Positions 1 through 8,408 are shown, counted from the stretch's first letter. The stretch: 64,000 nt of DNA from Streptococcus parasanguinis (GCA_905188195.1 CAJJKY010000003.1:62001-126000), one strand, 5' to 3'. The notes: generated by a model not told the origin, from the letters alone. A program made the numbers and translations.

Positions 1-379
1 TTTGAGCTGGGCCATAACCCGAGTGTAAACCAACCCCTAAAGTAACAATCTCTGATAGTAGCCGGACTCTTTTTTCCGCCTCTTCTAAGAGTTGATTCCC
101 AATTCCTCGATTTCTAAATGGCTCAAAAACATTAAAATCAGATAGTTCAGGATAGACTCCTACGAAAGGGCCGTGCATGGCATAAGTCAATATAGTGATA
201 TAACCCGCCACAAATCCATCTGACTCAGCTACTAATACGTCTCTCTTTCCGTTCTCCTGATCCTGAAAATAGCTAGTCAAGATATCCTCTCTACCTGGCC
301 ACCCTTGGTGGATAAAGGCTTGAGAGATGTGCTCAATATCTGCCTTTATCATCCTCCTGATGATTACACCTTCCTTCAT
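1..379 (-). CDS. GNAT family N-acetyltransferase (3' end missing)
   Basis: The minus-strand reading frame opens at the ATG complementary to 377-379, preceded by AAGGAG at a good distance, and runs off the left edge after about 126 codons. The visible part has the GNAT fold order: an N-terminal Ile-Arg-Arg-Met strand, a central Val-Ala-Gly-Tyr-Ile strand, and the acetyl-CoA pyrophosphate loop Asn-Arg-Gly-Ile-Gly-Asn followed by a helix (about residues 90-103). Such enzymes move an acetyl group from acetyl-CoA to an amine; the substrate cannot be read from this fragment. It lies downstream of rpsR but is separated from it by two terminators, so it is probably transcribed on its own. Confidence 0.85.
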   Translation of the reverse strand, partial: MKEGVIIRRMIKADIEHISQAFIHQGWPGREDILTSYFQDQENGKRDVLVAESDGFVAGYITILTYAMHGPFVGVYPELSDFNVFEPFRNRGIGNQLLEEAEKRVRLLSEIVTLGVGLHSGYGPAQ

Positions 380-487
380 GTTGCGCTCCTTGATACCTTT
401 CTCTTCATCATTATAGCATAATTAGAGCTTGGGAAAGGTCAAAGAGCTTCACACGGACCTAACTCACTATCACATTTCTATGCTCGC

Positions 488-586
488 AAAAAAAGACCCG
501 TTAGGGTCTTACTCGCTTTTTTATTTTCAAGCTCGTGAAAAAGAGGTCCACTGGACCTGAAAAAAAGACCCGTAAGGGTCTTTTCT
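488..586 (-). terminator. tandem terminators behind rpsR
   Basis: Two hairpins with GACCC/GGGTC arms lie at about 563-586 and 490-512, each next to A/T runs. A short GGTCC/GGACC palindrome sits between them at about 545-557. The first begins immediately after the rpsR stop codon. Together they should end the ribosomal operon and insulate the acetyltransferase gene. Confidence 0.8.
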
Positions 587-826
587 TTAATCTTCGTTTA
601 CGAAAGGCATCAAAGCCATTACGCGAGCGCGTTTGATAGCTGTTGTTACTTTACGTTGGTTCTTCGCTGAAGTTCCAGTTACACGACGAGGAAGGATTTT
701 CCCACGTTCTGAAACGAAACGGCTAAGAAGCTCAGTATCTTTGTAATCGACATATTCGATTTTGTTTGCTGCGATGTAATCAACTTTTTTACGGCGTTTG
801 AATCCGCCACGACGTTGTTGAGCCAT
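587..826 (-). CDS. rpsR: 30S ribosomal protein S18
   Basis: A 79-residue basic protein of the normal length for bacterial S18, with an Arg/Lys-rich start and the conserved block Lys-Ile-Leu-Pro-Arg-Arg-Val-Thr-Gly before Lys-Asn-Gln-Arg-Lys. S18 pairs with S6 in the platform of the small ribosomal subunit. It is the last gene of rpsF-ssb-rpsR, 41 bases after ssb, and ends at a terminator. Confidence 0.98.
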   Translation of the reverse strand: MAQQRRGGFKRRKKVDYIAANKIEYVDYKDTELLSRFVSERGKILPRRVTGTSAKNQRKVTTAIKRARVMALMPFVNED

Positions 827-867
827 GTTTAATTCTCCTTTATAGTTTTAATTCGTTAAACCCATTC

Positions 868-1365
868 TTAGAATGGAAGATCGTCGTCTGAGATGTCCAT
901 TGGATTAGCTCCAAATGGATTTTCTTCACGACCAAAGTTTGGCGCTGCATTGCTTGGTTCAGATCCACCAAAGCTTGGGGTTGCATTTCCAGCAAAACCA
1001 CCGTTGCCTGATGAATAGCCACCACCTGCATGCCCTTCGCGTGCTGCACGGCTTTCCAATAGTTGGAAGCTGTCTGCTACGACTTCAGTGACATAAACAC
1101 GTTGACCTTGCTGGTTTTCGTAATTACGTGTTTGAATGCGACCGGTAATCCCAATCAAAGCACCTTTCTTAGCCCAGTTGGCTAAGTTTTCTGCTTGCTG
1201 ACGCCAGATCACACAGTTGATGAAATCGGCTTCGCGCTCTCCATTTTGACTCTTGAAGTTGCGGTTGACAGCTAGGCTGAAAGTAGCAACTGCTTGATTG
1301 CTTGGAGTGTAGCGAAGTTCAGCATCACGGGTCATACGACCGACAAGTACAACATTGTTAATCAT
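868..1365 (-). CDS. ssb: single-stranded DNA-binding protein
   Basis: 165 residues. The N-terminal OB fold (about 1-105) begins Met-Ile-Asn-Asn-Val-Val-Leu-Val-Gly-Arg and contains the Gly-Ile-Thr-Gly-Arg-Ile-Gln-Thr-Arg strand. A Gly/Asn/Ser-rich flexible linker follows, then the acidic tip Asp-Ile-Ser-Asp-Asp-Asp-Leu-Pro-Phe, which recruits replication and repair partners. Its place between rpsF and rpsR is the standard one in Firmicutes, and full length plus operon position mark it as the housekeeping copy rather than a phage or competence paralogue. Confidence 0.97.
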   Translation of the reverse strand: MINNVVLVGRMTRDAELRYTPSNQAVATFSLAVNRNFKSQNGEREADFINCVIWRQQAENLANWAKKGALIGITGRIQTRNYENQQGQRVYVTEVVADSFQLLESRAAREGHAGGGYSSGNGGFAGNATPSFGGSEPSNAAPNFGREENPFGANPMDISDDDLPF

Positions 1366-1385
1366 AAGTCACCTCTGATGATTTC

Positions 1386-1676
1386 TTACGCGTCAACTTT
1401 TACGATCATGTGACGAAGAATGTCACCGTTGATTTTTGAAAGACGGTCGAACTCGTTAAGAGCTACAGCGTCGTTCGCTTCAACGTTTACGATGTGGTAA
1501 AGTCCTTCACGGAAATCTTGGATTTCGTATGCAAGACGACGTTTTTCCCAATCTTTTGATTCAACAACAGTTGCACCGTTGTCAGTCAAGATAGAATCGA
1601 AACGTGCTACCAAAGCGTTTTTAGCTTCTTCTTCAATGTTTGGACGAATAATATAAAGAATTTCGTATTTAGCCAT
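1386..1676 (-). CDS. rpsF: 30S ribosomal protein S6
   Basis: 96 residues from the ATG complementary to 1674-1676 (start Met-Ala-Lys-Tyr-Glu). This start has an AAGGAGG site 8-10 bases upstream; a longer in-frame extension to 1721 lacks that support and has no S6 homology. The sequence shows the S6 pattern Tyr-Glu-Ile-Leu-Tyr-Ile-Ile-Arg-Pro and the Arg-Leu-Ala-Tyr-Glu-Ile strand. It is the first gene of the operon and the usual site of translational feedback by S6:S18. Confidence 0.97.
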   Translation of the reverse strand: MAKYEILYIIRPNIEEEAKNALVARFDSILTDNGATVVESKDWEKRRLAYEIQDFREGLYHIVNVEANDAVALNEFDRLSKINGDILRHMIVKVDA

Positions 1677-1780
1677 TGATAATGTTCCTCCTTTTGGACT
1701 AATGACCCCCTGTCTTTGCAAGGGGTAAGTGAGGTTTACTCACAAGAAACTATTATACCAGACTTTTCGAACAAAGGCAA
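1677..1780 (-). promoter_or_regulatory. rpsF promoter and leader
   Basis: On the minus strand there is TTGCCT (1775-1780), a 17-bp spacer, and TATAAT (1752-1757). The roughly 70-base leader can form two hairpins: GTGAG/CTCAC around 1725-1740 and ACCCCT/AGGGGGT around 1703-1724. It may carry S6:S18 feedback, but I do not see the CCG-bearing bulge expected of the described S6:S18 motif. Confidence 0.75.
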
Positions 1781-1903
1781 GAATTATCTTTAGGATTTGA
1801 AAAATGATTCTGGACGTCCCCTTCGATAGGAAAGAAACATCCCAAAAAAATGACATTTTATAGTAGAAACCCCTCCCCTTCTTTCTCCTCTTTCCTTAAA
1901 GAA

Positions 1904-1942
1904 AACTGATATCAGTTAGCTTTAAGCTTGAGTCTTTATACT
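1904..1942 (+). promoter_or_regulatory. promoter with palindromic operator for the glycosylation cassette
   Basis: A perfect 14-bp palindrome AACTGATATCAGTT (1904-1917) lies where the -35 box should be. A TATACT -10 hexamer is at 1937-1942 and there is no good -35. The overlap suggests that a dimeric regulator controls the three genes that follow. The gap before it, back to 1781, shows nothing else I can name. Confidence 0.5.
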
Positions 1943-1976
1943 AGCTACAACAAATCTCAAGAAACGAGGAACGATT

Positions 1977-3029
1977 ATGAATTATCTTATCATCCCCGCC
2001 TATCAACCGGATCTGAATCTTGTCAAACTGGTTCGCTTGGTCCATGCTAAGAGCGATCTCCACATCATCGTGGTCGACGATGGGAGTGACGCTGACAAGA
2101 AAGTGATTTTTGACAAACTGGACGGTCTTGCAACAGTCCTGACCCACGAGCACAACCAAGGAAAAGGGCAATCTCTCAAGACTGCTTATGCCTACATCCT
2201 AGAAAGAGGTACCTATGGAAGCATTGTTACAGCTGATGCAGACGGTCAGCACAAAATTTGGGATATTTTCAGGGTTGTTAACCAATCTCAAGAGCATCCT
2301 GGAACACTTATTCTAGGAGCACGCGCCTTCTCTGGAAAAGTTCCTTTGCGTTCTGCTTTCGGAAATAAATTGACTCGTTTCTTGTTTAAGCAACAAACAG
2401 GGGTGGCGGTCAGCGATACCCAAACAGGCTTACGAGCTTTCACTACGAATCTCTTGCCTTTCATGCTTGAGGTTGACGGACAGCGTTATGAATATGAAAT
2501 GAATGTGCTCCTCGCAGCAAGCAAGTCCTTCCCCATCGTGGAAGTTCCCATTGAGACGGTCTATATCAATGACAACGAAGGATCCCATTTCCGACCTATT
2601 CGAGATGGCCTCATGATCTACAAGGACATGTTCAAGTTTGCCCTCTCCTCTCTGAGTAGCTTTATCGTGGATTACCTGGTCTACGCCTTCTTCCTTTTCG
2701 TGATGATGGCTGTGCCCATTAGTCTTCGCATTCTCCTTGCCAACGGGATCGCTCGTGTGACGAGTTCCATCTTTAACTACTCGACCAATAAGCATCTGGT
2801 CTTTAAGAATAAGGACAGTGTCGCTAAAACCGGAAGTGGTTACTTTGGTTTAGCCCTTGGCCTCTTTATTCTCGATACGCTCTTGATTCGACTCTTCTAT
2901 ACTGCTTTTGGGCTCAATCTCCTGATCAGTAAGATTGTCGTTGGCTTTCTCCTCTTTCTGGTCTCATGGGTGATCCAGAAAAAAGTGATCTTCAAAGAAA
3001 GGACTGCTCCCCACCATGAAATTCTTTAA
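1977..3029 (+). CDS. fused family-2 glycosyltransferase / GtrA-type membrane protein
   Basis: 350 residues in two parts. Residues 1 to about 215 are a GT2 catalytic domain: Ile-Pro-Ala-Tyr-Gln-Pro at the N-terminus, Val-Val-Asp-Asp-Gly-Ser near 33, the Asp-Ala-Asp metal motif near 86, and Asp-Thr-Gln-Thr-Gly-Leu-Arg near 150. Residues about 220-345 are four hydrophobic segments of the GtrA/GtcA type, thought to help present lipid-linked sugars across the membrane. The fusion predicts an enzyme that loads a sugar onto a polyprenyl phosphate and couples this to membrane transfer. It overlaps the next gene by 14 bases, so the cassette is translated together. Donor sugar and acceptor are unknown. 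Confidence 0.9.
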   Translation: MNYLIIPAYQPDLNLVKLVRLVHAKSDLHIIVVDDGSDADKKVIFDKLDGLATVLTHEHNQGKGQSLKTAYAYILERGTYGSIVTADADGQHKIWDIFRVVNQSQEHPGTLILGARAFSGKVPLRSAFGNKLTRFLFKQQTGVAVSDTQTGLRAFTTNLLPFMLEVDGQRYEYEMNVLLAASKSFPIVEVPIETVYINDNEGSHFRPIRDGLMIYKDMFKFALSSLSSFIVDYLVYAFFLFVMMAVPISLRILLANGIARVTSSIFNYSTNKHLVFKNKDSVAKTGSGYFGLALGLFILDTLLIRLFYTAFGLNLLISKIVVGFLLFLVSWVIQKKVIFKERTAPHHEIL

Positions 3030-3918
3030 AAAATCCTACACCTATGCTGCCTGCTTTGGCCTTCTTTTGACCAGCAGTTTTAGCTACTCGATGCTCAAGA
3101 CCTTTGTCTTATCCGATGCCATCCAAACCGTAAAAGCTACGACTACGGACACCAAGGCAGCCAAAAAAGCAGCTGCTTCAGCTACAACGACTGATACTAG
3201 CTATTCAGATGACAATATCCAGGTGAGCCTCACAGAAAAAACGGTTGAAAATACCCAGGTTTACATTGCAGATATCACAGTCAGCTCATCTGACTACCTC
3301 AAAACAGCCTTTGCACAAAACACTTACGGAACCAACGTGACTGCTAAGACCTCTGTCACAGCTGCCAACAACAGTGCCATTCTAGCAGTGAATGGTGACT
3401 ATTACGGGGCTAACAGTACAGGATACGTCATCCGAAATGGAGTGGTCTACCGTGATAACGTTCGGGAAGATGCAAGCAATGGTGACCTAGCCATTTACAA
3501 GGATGGATCCTTCAAAATTATCTACGAAGATGAGATCTCTGCAGATCAATTGGTCAAAGACGGAGTCGTCAATCTCCTCGCTTTCGGCCCTTCCTTAGTT
3601 GAAAATGGAGAAATTACTGTCGATACTAACTCAGAGGTCGGGCAATCTATGGCGTCTAATCCACGGACAGCGATTGGGATCATAGATGAAAACCACTACA
3701 TTATCGTCGTGTCAGACGGACGGACTTCAGAAAGTGAAGGCTTGTCTCTCTACCAATTAGCAGAAGTGATGAAGTCTTATGGCGTCAAAACAGCCTACAA
3801 CCTTGATGGTGGCGGATCTTCTACCCTCTACTTTAACGGAAAAGTCATCAACAAACCAACTACAAATGGTACTATCTCAGAAAGGGCGGTGAGTGACATT
3901 GTCTACATCGGTTACTAA
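3016..3918 (+). CDS. secreted phosphodiester glycosidase (NAGPA) family protein
   Basis: 300 residues with an N-terminal signal or anchor segment (about 8-30), then a Thr/Ala/Lys-rich linker (about 40-63) and the NAGPA/DUF2233 domain to the C-terminus. Family marks seen are Asn-Gly-Asp-Tyr-Tyr-Gly near 127, Asn-Pro-Arg-Thr-Ala-Ile-Gly near 216 and Asn-Leu-Asp-Gly-Gly-Gly-Ser-Ser-Thr near 263. The family cleaves or rearranges sugar-1-phosphodiester bonds; bacterial members are often labelled exopolysaccharide biosynthesis proteins. Its gene begins inside the glycosyltransferase-GtrA gene, so it probably acts outside the cell on a phosphodiester-linked sugar made by the same cassette. Confidence 0.88.
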   Translation: MKFFKKSYTYAACFGLLLTSSFSYSMLKTFVLSDAIQTVKATTTDTKAAKKAAASATTTDTSYSDDNIQVSLTEKTVENTQVYIADITVSSSDYLKTAFAQNTYGTNVTAKTSVTAANNSAILAVNGDYYGANSTGYVIRNGVVYRDNVREDASNGDLAIYKDGSFKIIYEDEISADQLVKDGVVNLLAFGPSLVENGEITVDTNSEVGQSMASNPRTAIGIIDENHYIIVVSDGRTSESEGLSLYQLAEVMKSYGVKTAYNLDGGGSSTLYFNGKVINKPTTNGTISERAVSDIVYIGY

Positions 3919-4306
3919 TCCTATTAAACAACGGTTGAAAAAAACGATTCTCTGGTACACTCTGATTTCAGCTTTCTTCTTCGTTGGAAGTCGCATCTAC
4001 GAACACTTTAGTTTTGGCGAAACCTCTGCCTTCATGCACTACCTCTTCTTGATTCCTTTGATCGGTGGCGCCCTACTAGTGCTTCTACAGTTGATGGTGA
4101 AAGGCTTCTCTCGCCTGAGCCTCAATCTTTGGAATTCAGGAGTGGCTACGCTCACAGCTGGGGCCCTCTACCGAGGGATTGTCAACCTCTCTGGTCGATC
4201 TACCACAATGGATCAACCCTATTATTACCTTGGAGTTGCTTTTCTAGCACTAGCTCTGATCAGCCTCTTCTTTGTCCGCAGTGTCTGGGTGGAGAAAACA
4301 GCCTAA
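3893..4306 (+). CDS. small four-segment membrane protein of the glycosylation cassette
   Basis: 137 residues from a GTG at 3893 with a GGCGGTGA stretch just upstream, overlapping the previous gene by 26 bases. It has four hydrophobic segments (about residues 20-38, 45-65, 75-95, 105-127) and a Lys-rich N-terminus. I do not recognise the family. The tight overlap argues for co-translation and a shared role with the two genes before it. Confidence 0.75.
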   Translation: MTLSTSVTNPIKQRLKKTILWYTLISAFFFVGSRIYEHFSFGETSAFMHYLFLIPLIGGALLVLLQLMVKGFSRLSLNLWNSGVATLTAGALYRGIVNLSGRSTTMDQPYYYLGVAFLALALISLFFVRSVWVEKTA

Positions 4307-4311
4307 GATCA

Positions 4312-4345
4312 AAAACGTCCGTTTCTATAAAGAAACGGACGTTTT
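4312..4345 (+). terminator. terminator of the glycosylation cassette
   Basis: A 14-bp perfect stem (AAAACGTCCGTTTC with its complement) and a 6-base loop, followed by TTTT. Confidence 0.9.
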
Positions 4346-4365
4346 AGTTTGAAGTCAAAGTATTC

Positions 4366-4412
4366 TGAGAAACTTTCCTTAGGTGAGTTTTTAATATGAC
4401 TTAGTCTTAAAT
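4366..4412 (-). repeat. right-end fragment of a dispersed structured repeat (copy C)
   Basis: On the minus strand this reads ACTAAGTCAT, a short A-rich stretch, then ACTCACCTAAGGAAAG. These are the sequences flanking the last hairpin of the full element at 62965-63102, but the hairpin itself is missing. No left end is present, so this is a deletion derivative. Confidence 0.7.
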
Positions 4413-4415
4413 CTG

Positions 4416-4440
4416 AAAAGCCGGATTGCTCCGGCTCTTT
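4416..4440 (-). terminator. terminator of the phosphoketolase gene
   Basis: A GAGCCGGA/TCCGGCTT stem with a 4-base loop. T-runs lie on both sides, so it may act in both directions. Confidence 0.85.
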
Positions 4441-4443
4441 TTC

Positions 4444-6828
4444 TTATTTATTCACGTTTTCCCATTTCCAGTTTTGAACTTCTGGAATGTCATCTCCGTT
4501 TTCACGGATGTAGTCATGGTGGAAGGCGATTGTTTCATCCATCTTCGCTGCAAATGCGCTTGCTGCATCTCCAAGAGCTGCATTAGCTGCATCTTGTGCC
4601 AAGTGGAAGCGATCCAACTCAGACATCACACGCATATCAAATGGTGTGGTGATATCCCCGTTTTCACGGTAACCATGCACGCGCAAGTTATGGTTGTGAC
4701 GGTTGAAGAAGATATCACGGATCATGCCTTCGTAACCATGGAAGGCAAAGATGACTGGTTTATCAGTTGTGAAGACTTTGTCAAATTCTTCATCTGAAAG
4801 TCCACGCGCATCAACGGATGGGTGACGCAATTTCAAGATGTCTACCACATTGACAAAGCGGATCTTCAATTCTGGGAAGGCTTTATGCAAGATTGTGATG
4901 GCTGCAAGAGCTTCTAAGTTTGGCTCTGTACCTGCAGCTGCAATAACAAGATCTGGCTCTTCATCTGCTGAAACAGTTGATGCCCAATCGATCACCTTGT
5001 ATCCTTCACGAACCAATTCTTCTGCTTCGTCAGCTGAGTAGAATTGAGGACGTGGGTGTTTAGAAGAAACGATCAAGTTGATCATATCTTCTGCCTTGAA
5101 GGCTTGATCCATCACTGCAAGCAAGCTATTGGTATCTGCTGGCAAGTACTCACGAATATATTCAGGAGTTTTCTCAGCCAAGTGAGTCAAGATACCTGGA
5201 TCTTGGTGAGTATAACCATTATGGTCTTGTTGGAAGACCGTTGAAGTTGCAATCAAGTTCAAGGCTGGGTAGTTTTTACGCCATGTTGTATGGGTCTTAG
5301 ACTTACGCAACCATTTGAAGTGTTGAGTGATCATAGAATCCACAACACGAAGGAAGGATTCGTAAGAGGCGAAGAATCCATGACGACCTGTCAAGACATA
5401 TCCTTCAAGCATACCTTCTGCTTGGTGCTCTGACAATTGAGAGTCAATGACACGACCAGCAGGGCTCAAGGCTTCATCGTAGTCTGGTTTCATACGTCCT
5501 AACCATTGACGGCTTGTACGAGTGAAGACTTCTTGAAGACGGTTTGATTTGGTTTCGTCTGGACCAAAGATACGGAAGTTATCTGGGTTCGCATCTACCA
5601 AGTCTGCCGCATACTTACCAAATTCGATCATGTCTTGAGCCATGATTTCACCTGGTGTATTGAATTGAAGGGCATGTTTCTTCCAATCAGCTGTGTTCAT
5701 TGGTTTGATCACACCAGCATTTGTGATTGGGTTCATAGCCATGCGACGGTCACCTTTTGGTGCAATTTCAGCAATTTCCGGAACTAATTTACCAGTTTCG
5801 TCGAACAATTCAGCTGGACGGTAAGATTCCAACCATGAAAGAAGGGCATCGACATGCTCCATGTGGTGAGCATCTACTGGGATTGGAACTTGGTGCGCAC
5901 GGAATCCACCCTCGATTGGTGTTCCTTCCCATGCTTTTGGACCAGTCCAACCTTTAGGAATACGAGCAATCAAGACAGGGTAAACTGGTTGAGTTGCTTC
6001 TTCAGCAGAACCTTTACGAGCTTCTGCTTGGACTTTCTTGATTTCTTCAATTGCTTCATCCAATTTTTCAGCGAACAAAGCGTGTGCAGCTTCGTGGTCT
6101 TCTGAAATTGCAGTGACATTCGCAAAGATTGGTTTCCAACCAAGACCTTCGAAGAAGAGGGCCAATTCTTCGTCTGTTTTGCGTTCGAAGATGGTTGGGT
6201 TGTGGATCTTCCCTCCGTTGAGGTAGAAGATTGGAAGGATAGCCCCATCATTGACTGGGTTCAAGAAGGTATTTGACAACCATCCTGCCATCAATGGACC
6301 TGTTTCACCTTCACCATCACCGATAACTGTGGCAGCAATCACATCTGGATTATCCAATACAGCACCTGCAGCGTGAGAAAGGGCATAACCAAGTTCTCCA
6401 CCTTCGTGGATAGATCCTGGTGTTTCAGGCGCCGCGTGAGAAGCGATTCCTCCTGGGAATGAGAAGATCTTACACAAGTGTTTGAAACCTTCTTCATTTT
6501 GAGGGATGTTTGGATTCAATTCAGTATAAGAACCATCTAAGTATGAGTTTGATACCATTACTTGTCCACCGTGACCTGGTCCTTCAATGTAGAACATATC
6601 CAAGTCGTATTTGTTGATGGCACGGTTCAAGTGAGCATAGATAAAGTTTTGCCCTGGTACAGTTCCCCAGTGTCCGATTGGGTGAGCTTTCAAGTCATTT
6701 TCAACGACTTCGCGCTTCAACAATGGGTTATCTTTCAAGTACATTTGAGCAGCTGAAATGTAGTTGGCTGCACGCCACCAAGCGTCTACTTTATCCAAGT
6801 AAGCTTTGCTGTTATAATCGACAGTCAT
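4444..6828 (-). CDS. xfp: xylulose-5-phosphate/fructose-6-phosphate phosphoketolase
   Basis: 794 residues, the normal length for the family. This thiamine-diphosphate enzyme splits xylulose 5-phosphate (and often fructose 6-phosphate) with phosphate to acetyl phosphate and a sugar phosphate. Family marks include Glu-Gly-Pro-Gly-His-Gly-Gly-Gln near 83, the cofactor segment Gly-Asp-Gly-Glu-Gly-Glu-Thr-Gly-Pro near 170, and Gly-Tyr-Val-Leu-Thr-Gly-Arg-His-Gly further on. The start has a GAGGAG site. It stands alone between two terminators. In oral streptococci acetyl phosphate feeds ATP formation and links to peroxide metabolism, so the enzyme is probably controlled by carbon source or oxygen. 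Confidence 0.97.
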   Translation of the reverse strand: MTVDYNSKAYLDKVDAWWRAANYISAAQMYLKDNPLLKREVVENDLKAHPIGHWGTVPGQNFIYAHLNRAINKYDLDMFYIEGPGHGGQVMVSNSYLDGSYTELNPNIPQNEEGFKHLCKIFSFPGGIASHAAPETPGSIHEGGELGYALSHAAGAVLDNPDVIAATVIGDGEGETGPLMAGWLSNTFLNPVNDGAILPIFYLNGGKIHNPTIFERKTDEELALFFEGLGWKPIFANVTAISEDHEAAHALFAEKLDEAIEEIKKVQAEARKGSAEEATQPVYPVLIARIPKGWTGPKAWEGTPIEGGFRAHQVPIPVDAHHMEHVDALLSWLESYRPAELFDETGKLVPEIAEIAPKGDRRMAMNPITNAGVIKPMNTADWKKHALQFNTPGEIMAQDMIEFGKYAADLVDANPDNFRIFGPDETKSNRLQEVFTRTSRQWLGRMKPDYDEALSPAGRVIDSQLSEHQAEGMLEGYVLTGRHGFFASYESFLRVVDSMITQHFKWLRKSKTHTTWRKNYPALNLIATSTVFQQDHNGYTHQDPGILTHLAEKTPEYIREYLPADTNSLLAVMDQAFKAEDMINLIVSSKHPRPQFYSADEAEELVREGYKVIDWASTVSADEEPDLVIAAAGTEPNLEALAAITILHKAFPELKIRFVNVVDILKLRHPSVDARGLSDEEFDKVFTTDKPVIFAFHGYEGMIRDIFFNRHNHNLRVHGYRENGDITTPFDMRVMSELDRFHLAQDAANAALGDAASAFAAKMDETIAFHHDYIRENGDDIPEVQNWKWENVNK

Positions 6829-6850
6829 CTTGTCTCCTCACAATTTCTAG

Positions 6851-6942
6851 ACAGGTCTGTTGGACAACCTGTACGTTTGATGAATAATTTAAACAATCTG
6901 TTTTCCAGTCAAACAGATGATATTGAAGAAAATATTCAATAT
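6851..6942 (-). promoter_or_regulatory. cluster of inverted repeats upstream of phosphoketolase
   Basis: Two perfect dyads lie side by side with the same 8-7-8 layout: ATCTGTTT/AAACAGAT at 6896-6918 and ATATTGAA/TTCAATAT at 6920-6942. A weaker 6-10-6 dyad ACAGGT/ACCTGT is at 6851-6872. A possible -35 (TTGATA) with a poor AATATT -10 on the minus strand overlaps the rightmost dyad. They look like operators or an RNA leader fold. The rest of 6829-7060 is AT-rich with nothing else recognised. Confidence 0.5.
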
Positions 6943-7061
6943 TACTTCTATTCTATCAAGAATTTCCCTTTTTGTACATTAGAAAGTAAGAAAAATATTC
7001 TTTGAACATCAAATTTTAATTTTCTACTAAAGTGGTCCTATTCCCTACAGGGATAGGTTTT

Positions 7062-7100
7062 AAAAAAAGACTTTGCTGATTTTTGCAAACGAGCAAAGTC
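7062..7100 (-). terminator. terminator of hutI
   Basis: GACTTTGC/GCAAAGTC arms, followed on the minus strand by seven T. Confidence 0.85.
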
Positions 7101-7119
7101 CCAAATGAAATGGAGTCGG

Positions 7120-8367
7120 TTAAATGACTTTTTGACCTTTCTTGTAGACATCTGTCACGAGATTTGTCGCAAAGAAATAGAAGAGATAATCTAGATTTGG
7201 TGCATCAAAGATGGTAATGTCAGCCTGTTTGCCAACATCGAAAGAGCCGATTGTTTTAGCACGATCAACTGAATAGGCTGCATTGATGGTCACCGCATTG
7301 AGAATTTCTACTGGAGTTAGGCGCATCATGAAGCAACCCAGATGCATGGCAAACTGGAGATTGGCTGTTGGACAAGACCCTGGGTTGCTGTCCGTTGTTA
7401 GGGTGATAGCCATCCCAGCGTCCAACATCTTACGAGCCGGTGCATAGGTATCTTCCATGAGGCTGAAGGTTGTAGCAGGCAACAGATTGCCGATAACTTT
7501 GGCTTTTGCTAGTTTTTGAATCCCTTCATCCGTAATCACCATCAAGTGTTCTGCACTAGTAGATTCCAATTCAGCCGCCACGTCAACACCACCAATGGAT
7601 TCGATTTCATCGGCATGAATCCGCAGTTTGAAGCCCATCTCCTTAGCTTTAGAAAGAAGATAGCGGGATTCATCTGCTGTAAAGACACCTTTTTCACAGA
7701 AAATATCACAGAACTCAGCTAGCTTTTCTTCCTTCACTTTGGGAAGCATTTGCTCCACAATGAGATCTAAATATTCTTGGGAACGGCCCTTGTATTCTGT
7801 TGGGATCGCATGGGCTGCCATAAAGGTTGATACCAGATCAATTTCATGATCCCGGTCCAAGGCAGCTACTACATCTAGTTGGCGTTTTTCAGTTTCCCAA
7901 TCCAAACCATAGCCACTCTTGGCTTCGACAGTAGTCACCCCATGACGCAACATGTAATCCAACAGTCGTTCGGACTTGTCATAGAGATTATCGAAGGAAG
8001 CTTCTCGTGTCGCCCGAACCGTGCTCAGAATTCCACCGCCTTGAGCGAGGATGTCTAAGTAAGAAACACCTGCTAACTTTTTCGCAAATTCATGTTCACG
8101 ACTGCCTCCATAGACCAAGTGGGTGTGGCAGTCAATCAGGCCAGGAGTCGCAACTTTTCCTTCACAGGATTTCACTTCCGTATGGTCATCAATCAGTTCT
8201 GGATCTGGTTGACCTGTCCCAACTGCAAGAATCTTTCCATCTTTAATGGCGATATAAGCATCGGAAAGAATTTTTGCCTCTGCCATCTCCTTGCCATAGA
8301 GAGGATGACCTAGATCATTCGGACAAAACAATTGGTTAAAGTGGGTTAATAGGATATCAGCAGACAT
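7120..8367 (-). CDS. hutI: imidazolonepropionase
   Basis: 415 residues from the ATG giving Met-Ser-Ala-Asp-Ile. An in-frame ATG nine bases upstream directly abuts the AAAGGA ribosome site and is too close to be used. This amidohydrolase opens imidazolone propionate to N-formimidoyl-glutamate, the third step of histidine breakdown. Metal-binding marks are His-Thr-His in Leu-Ile-Asp-Cys-His-Thr-His (near 80), Ile-His-Ala-Asp-Glu (near 250) and Thr-Asp-Ser-Asn-Pro-Gly (near 325). It is transcribed away from hutU and the two promoters share mirrored operator repeats. Confidence 0.97.
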   Translation of the reverse strand: MSADILLTHFNQLFCPNDLGHPLYGKEMAEAKILSDAYIAIKDGKILAVGTGQPDPELIDDHTEVKSCEGKVATPGLIDCHTHLVYGGSREHEFAKKLAGVSYLDILAQGGGILSTVRATREASFDNLYDKSERLLDYMLRHGVTTVEAKSGYGLDWETEKRQLDVVAALDRDHEIDLVSTFMAAHAIPTEYKGRSQEYLDLIVEQMLPKVKEEKLAEFCDIFCEKGVFTADESRYLLSKAKEMGFKLRIHADEIESIGGVDVAAELESTSAEHLMVITDEGIQKLAKAKVIGNLLPATTFSLMEDTYAPARKMLDAGMAITLTTDSNPGSCPTANLQFAMHLGCFMMRLTPVEILNAVTINAAYSVDRAKTIGSFDVGKQADITIFDAPNLDYLFYFFATNLVTDVYKKGQKVI

Positions 8368-8408
8368 ATGAAACATTCCTTTCTATTTCCATTGTTATTC
8401 ATTTTACA

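Noticed and set aside
1700..1745. S6:S18 autoregulatory RNA in the rpsF leader
   Set aside because: Two hairpins are present, but I do not see the CCG bulge of the described motif, so only the leader is reported.
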